Source: Acidobacteriota bacterium (GTDB lineage Bacteria; Acidobacteriota; Vicinamibacteria; Marinacidobacterales; SMYC01). From it: DNA of 43,744 nucleotides. Positions within the stretch are counted from its first letter, which is position 1. Every line of letters begins with the position of its first letter. Shown here piece after piece: positions 40,746-43,744 of this stretch. Position numbers and translations under genes: made by a program. Where the stretch lies: positions 1 through 43,744 of the forward strand of contig SMYC01000308.1 of NCBI GenBank assembly GCA_004356105.1, read 5' to 3'. The notes beneath the pieces were generated by a model that saw only the letters and a list, made by a program, of their open reading frames with translations, had not been told where the DNA came from and searched no databases.

Positions 40746-40774
40746 ATTATAGAGAGTGCACGAAGCCTTTCCAA
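40746..40774 (-). promoter_or_regulatory. Sigma-70 promoter of the DinB-like gene
   Basis: On the minus strand TTGGAA (40774-40769), exactly 17 bases, TATAAT (40751-40746). The -35 matches 4/6 and the -10 is perfect. Initiation near 40739 leaves a leader of about 15 bases, which contains the ribosome binding site TCCTCC complement (40731-40738). It is the best promoter in the window. Confidence 0.8.
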
Positions 40775-40879
40775 TTGCCTGAGGACATTCCTACGAATGT
40801 AGCTCAATATCTTACTGGCCGTGCCGCAGAATCATCCGCCGAGTAGAGAAGGAGCGGGAGTCTGGAGCAGAGCCTTTGC

Positions 40880-43297
40880 TTAGTCCGTGACCAAGTCACT
40901 CCCCGCGCCGATCTCAGGAAGGACGTAAGCGGGGTCGATGGCTTGAGCGCGCTCTAGCAAGCTGTCTGCGCGCATCGTCATGCCCTCCGCCTGGTAGACA
41001 GCGGCTAACGTACCGATATATGTAACGTTGTTCGGCTCGAGCTCGGTGGCTTTGAGGAAGGCATCGGCGGCCTGTCTGTACCACTTCTCGTTTTGTAGCA
41101 GTGCTCGTCCATGAAGGGCGTGATACTCCGCGACTTGTTCGTCGCCGGCGATAGCTTTTCGAACGAGCTGAATCGCGTCCCAGTACTTCCCGTTATCGAA
41201 AGAGCTCAGGGCACGGCCATAGAGGCCCCTTGCGTGGACTTCGCTGCCGATGGGAGCTGGGTCACCGTGGCCGTTGCTCGGACTCGACGCGCGCGATGCC
41301 TCGTCGAGGACATCGGGGGCCGTTTCGAATTCCTTCCATGCCTCGGAGGCCGCGGCGCAAAGCTGGGATAGCTTGTCGCGGACCATTTCATCCGCACCCG
41401 GGAACCGATCGGGATGATATTTCCCTACCAACTTGAGGTAGCTACTTTTCCTTTCACTCTCGGCTGCTGTTACAGACAGTCCAAGCAGGGAGGGAAAGTC
41501 CCGATTGCGACCAAATGCGAGTAGGCGATCGAGCTCGGCGATCACGGCCTCATCGACGCTCGGTTTGGAAGGCTCCGGCTCCGTCTTGCGCTCGGAGCGT
41601 GCCGGGCTTTCCGCAGCGGCGCCGAGACGAATGAGATTCTTATCCAGCAACGACAAAAGAGCGCGCTCCGTGTCGCTTTCCGCCATCGGACTGACCGCGA
41701 TGATGTCTTGTGGAGGTACAGACCCGTCGATGCGCGACAAGAGGAACCCCTCTTCCGGTGTGATCTCGACACCCTGCAGGTCTTGTGACAAAGTCGATGA
41801 AAGTTGAAGCACTTGCGACCCATCTTTGAGCTGCTTTATCCGCTCCGGATCCATCTCGGGTGCCTCGTCACTCACAGCGCTCGTAGCCTCGACGGTCCCG
41901 TTCGCCGCCGCCGCCGCCGTGGCGTCCTCGACAGCCGCCGGCTCCTGAACCTTCGCGACACCCTCGGGGGCAACCTCCTGGATCTCCGCGCGGGCGATCT
42001 CCTCGGTGGCGACCTCCTCGGTCTCCGAGGGGCTAGAAACGCTGCCGGTCCCGTCGGGGCCGCTTGGATCGCTCGCGGAAGCCTCGTCCGCGCGAGCCTC
42101 GAGATTCGGCTCCGGAAGCTGTTCCTGTTCGGGCGGAGAGGCATCGCTCACGACAGGGTCTGTCACCAGATCCCCGAGCGCCGGCGTCGGATCTACCGTC
42201 TCAGCTTCAGAAGTCGTCGCTTCTTCCCGCTCCGACTGCGGGGCGCCTGCCGGCTCCAGCGTTGGCGGGCCTGCCCGCCGAAGCCTTGGCGAAGGCCGGG
42301 TCTCTTTCACTATGGCCGCCCGGAGCTCTTCGAGTTCAGGGTATTCTGGGGCAGGTTCCTCGGCGCTCTCCACCGCGTCCGCATGGTCTTTCGACGTGTC
42401 GGTCAATTTTTCGAGAGCTTCGACGAGGTCGGCGCCGGTCGCAAAACGCTTTTCGCGTTTTTTCTCGAGCGCGTGATGAAGAATAGGCTTGAGCTCCATC
42501 GGTAGCCCGAGGCTCTGCCAGTTAAGCGGAAAAACAGGCTCGTCGTTAATGATGCTCAACAAAACGCCCGTGAGGCTTGGACTGCGGAACGGCTTGTCGC
42601 CCGCTACGAGCTCGAAGAGAATACAACCAAGGGAAAACAAGTCGGATCGAGCATCCACATCCTCGCCTTTAGCCTGCTCCGGCGACATATAGTCGGGAGC
42701 CCCAAGAACGCCACCAGCCATCGTCAAGTTCGTCGAGAGCTCCGATTTTGCAATCCCGAAATCGGCGACCCAAACGTTCAAGGAGGAAGACACCAAAATG
42801 TTCGACGGCTTGACGTCCCGATGCACGACGTTGTGCTCGTGCGCATAATCCAGAGCGCTCGCGAGCTGCGCGACGATCTTGACGGCGGGCGCAAGGGGAA
42901 GCCGTCCTTCCGATTCACTGAGAGATTCGAGCGTGCGGCCTTCGATAAACTCCATGATGATGAAGCCGCGATTCGGAGTGGCGACGATATCGTGGATGGT
43001 AACGATGTTGGCGTGCTGGAGCCGTGCGACGATGCGCGCCTCGCGTACGAATCGCTCGCGGAGCTCGTCCGGGGTCCGGTTTGCAAACGGCGTATCGAGT
43101 CGAACGCATTTGATGGCGACCGGGCGTTCGAGAACCGTATCGAGCGCCTTATAGACGGCGCCAATGGCGCCCGTCGAGAGACGCTCCACGATGTGGTAGC
43201 GCCCTCCTGGAATCTGGTCCGAAGCGTCGACACTGTTCGCTTTCGACGTCGACGGCTGGCCTTTCGGCGCATTTGGGGTATCTGGCTGAGCTTCCAT
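40880..43297 (-). CDS. Ser/Thr kinase fused to a J-like domain and TPR repeats
   Basis: 805 residues from ATG 43297; a TTG six codons earlier is less likely. The kinase domain (about 34-300) has K63, H159-R160-D161, N166 and the D179-F-G loop, so it should be active. An acidic, Pro/Ala/Ser-rich linker follows (about 305-480). Then comes a winged-helix-like domain (about 483-560; EGFLLSRIDGSVPPQDIIAVS, RALLSLLDKNLIRLG). A J-like domain (about 595-660) carries the H628-P-D630 motif of DnaJ co-chaperones in KLVGKYHPDRFPG. Finally there are TPR repeats (about 688-790). No transmembrane helix is evident. The layout suggests a cytosolic kinase that recruits Hsp70 or binds partner proteins. Confidence 0.88.
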   Translation of the reverse strand: MEAQPDTPNAPKGQPSTSKANSVDASDQIPGGRYHIVERLSTGAIGAVYKALDTVLERPVAIKCVRLDTPFANRTPDELRERFVREARIVARLQHANIVTIHDIVATPNRGFIIMEFIEGRTLESLSESEGRLPLAPAVKIVAQLASALDYAHEHNVVHRDVKPSNILVSSSLNVWVADFGIAKSELSTNLTMAGGVLGAPDYMSPEQAKGEDVDARSDLFSLGCILFELVAGDKPFRSPSLTGVLLSIINDEPVFPLNWQSLGLPMELKPILHHALEKKREKRFATGADLVEALEKLTDTSKDHADAVESAEEPAPEYPELEELRAAIVKETRPSPRLRRAGPPTLEPAGAPQSEREEATTSEAETVDPTPALGDLVTDPVVSDASPPEQEQLPEPNLEARADEASASDPSGPDGTGSVSSPSETEEVATEEIARAEIQEVAPEGVAKVQEPAAVEDATAAAAANGTVEATSAVSDEAPEMDPERIKQLKDGSQVLQLSSTLSQDLQGVEITPEEGFLLSRIDGSVPPQDIIAVSPMAESDTERALLSLLDKNLIRLGAAAESPARSERKTEPEPSKPSVDEAVIAELDRLLAFGRNRDFPSLLGLSVTAAESERKSSYLKLVGKYHPDRFPGADEMVRDKLSQLCAAASEAWKEFETAPDVLDEASRASSPSNGHGDPAPIGSEVHARGLYGRALSSFDNGKYWDAIQLVRKAIAGDEQVAEYHALHGRALLQNEKWYRQAADAFLKATELEPNNVTYIGTLAAVYQAEGMTMRADSLLERAQAIDPAYVLPEIGAGSDLVTD

Positions 43298-43744
43298 GAC
43301 CCAAAACAGAGGCAAGAAACGTGCCGCTCCTGTACCGCACCGCGCATCGACGGAACGTTTTGGATTCAGCTAGTTACGCGAGCTAGACGATTGAAAGCGC
43401 TCAGAAAACGATGGGAAATCGTGTCACAGGATGGTGAAATCCCAACAGCGGCTGCCGAAGACGAGCGCTGAGGACTAGCGGGTCCGGGACTAGTAACTAA
43501 CCCAGAAGCGAGGATTTTGTTCGCGTTTTAGATTCTACTCCGTTCAGTCTGAGAATTTATCTCTCGTGAGCGAAGAGCACTCGGTGTTTTCGAAACTCTG
43601 TGTCTCTGTGGCCATTCTTAAGGCGTCTCATGCGGACGGCGGAGCTTTCAGGTTTACCTGGCTAGGACTAGCCAAGGCGCTGCCCTCTGTGCCCCTTGAA
43701 ATCCCTGCGGGATTTGAGGAGTCAGAAGTCAGAAGGGTGGTGGC
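43298..43744. other. 447-base end region without a supported gene
   Basis: It lies upstream of the kinase gene and runs to the window edge. No reading frame has a start with a ribosome binding site and a convincing protein. It contains the inverted repeat AAATCCC-TGC-GGGATTT (43699-43715) and short repeats such as AGTCAGA near the edge. The kinase promoter should be here but is not clear. Confidence 0.6.

Noticed and set aside
43699..43715. Inverted repeat AAATCCC-TGC-GGGATTT near the window end as a terminator
   Set aside because: Only a 7-bp stem with a 3-base loop and no T-run on either strand; no gene ends next to it.
1..43744. High frequency of the hexamer GAGCTC
   Set aside because: It is explained by preferred codons GAG (Glu) and CTC (Leu) side by side in coding frames, not by a repeat family.
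1..43744. CRISPR arrays, transposons, integrase attachment sites, tRNA and rRNA genes
   Set aside because: No regular spaced repeats, transposase genes, terminal inverted repeats, or tRNA T-loop and acceptor patterns were found; XerD looks like the housekeeping enzyme rather than a phage integrase.

Overview
The window looks like chromosomal core and accessory sequence from a GC-rich, didermic (outer-membrane-bearing) bacterium. Supporting features are several predicted outer-membrane beta-barrels, lipoproteins, a GspC-like protein, two Ser/Thr protein kinases, a PP2C-type phosphatase, an ECF sigma factor, and DUF2911, DUF4198 and SLH-domain exported proteins. This mix is most reminiscent of Acidobacteriota or a similar deep lineage, but that is inference from gene content; there is no rRNA or tRNA here to settle it. 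I see no insertion sequence, prophage, CRISPR array, rRNA or tRNA.

Layout. 1-5.6 kb: the tail of an FtsB/DivIC-like gene, a YihY/BrkB membrane protein, a TPR-like protein, a GspC/PDZ protein, a HAMP-PP2C (RsbU-like) phosphatase and RNase III. 5.6-9.1 kb (minus strand): an FHA protein, a zinc-ribbon/TPR/peptidase-MA membrane protein and a cysteine desulfurase. 9.2-11.7 kb (plus): an enoyl-CoA hydratase family protein, a UPF0158 protein and a DUF72 protein. 11.7-14.5 kb (minus): a three-gene exported-protein cluster (DUF2911, DUF4198, truncated homoserine-dehydrogenase-like ORF) and a TlpA-like thioredoxin protein. 14.6-19.9 kb: a frameshifted secreted-protein remnant, an outer-membrane beta-barrel, an alpha/beta hydrolase, a Crp/Fnr regulator, a TPR/SLH lipoprotein and the tRNA-modification enzyme TsaC/Sua5.

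19.9-27.2 kb is one long plus-strand run: a secreted transglutaminase-like protein, an ABC ATPase and its ABC-2 permease, an ECF sigma factor and a membrane-anchored Ser/Thr kinase (stop/start overlaps at two junctions), then a small outer-membrane protein. 27.3-31.1 kb (minus) holds MurJ, an outer-membrane protein, XerD and a tiny His-rich lipoprotein. 31.2-38.6 kb (plus) is a ten-gene Mrp/Mbh-type cation/proton antiporter operon with three NuoL/M/N-like subunits and no conventional large MrpA. 38.7-43.3 kb (minus) has an exported amidohydrolase, a DinB/YfiT-like protein and an 805-residue kinase-J-like-TPR fusion.

The best candidates for something little described are these. (1) The three-antiporter Mrp-like cluster, whose third subunit carries Asn instead of the TM7 lysine and which includes a small unknown membrane protein. 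(2) The transglutaminase-ABC-ECF sigma-kinase block. (3) A strong terminator hairpin embedded in the signal-peptide codons of the DUF4198 gene. (4) The kinase with a J-like domain. (5) The His-rich mini-lipoprotein.
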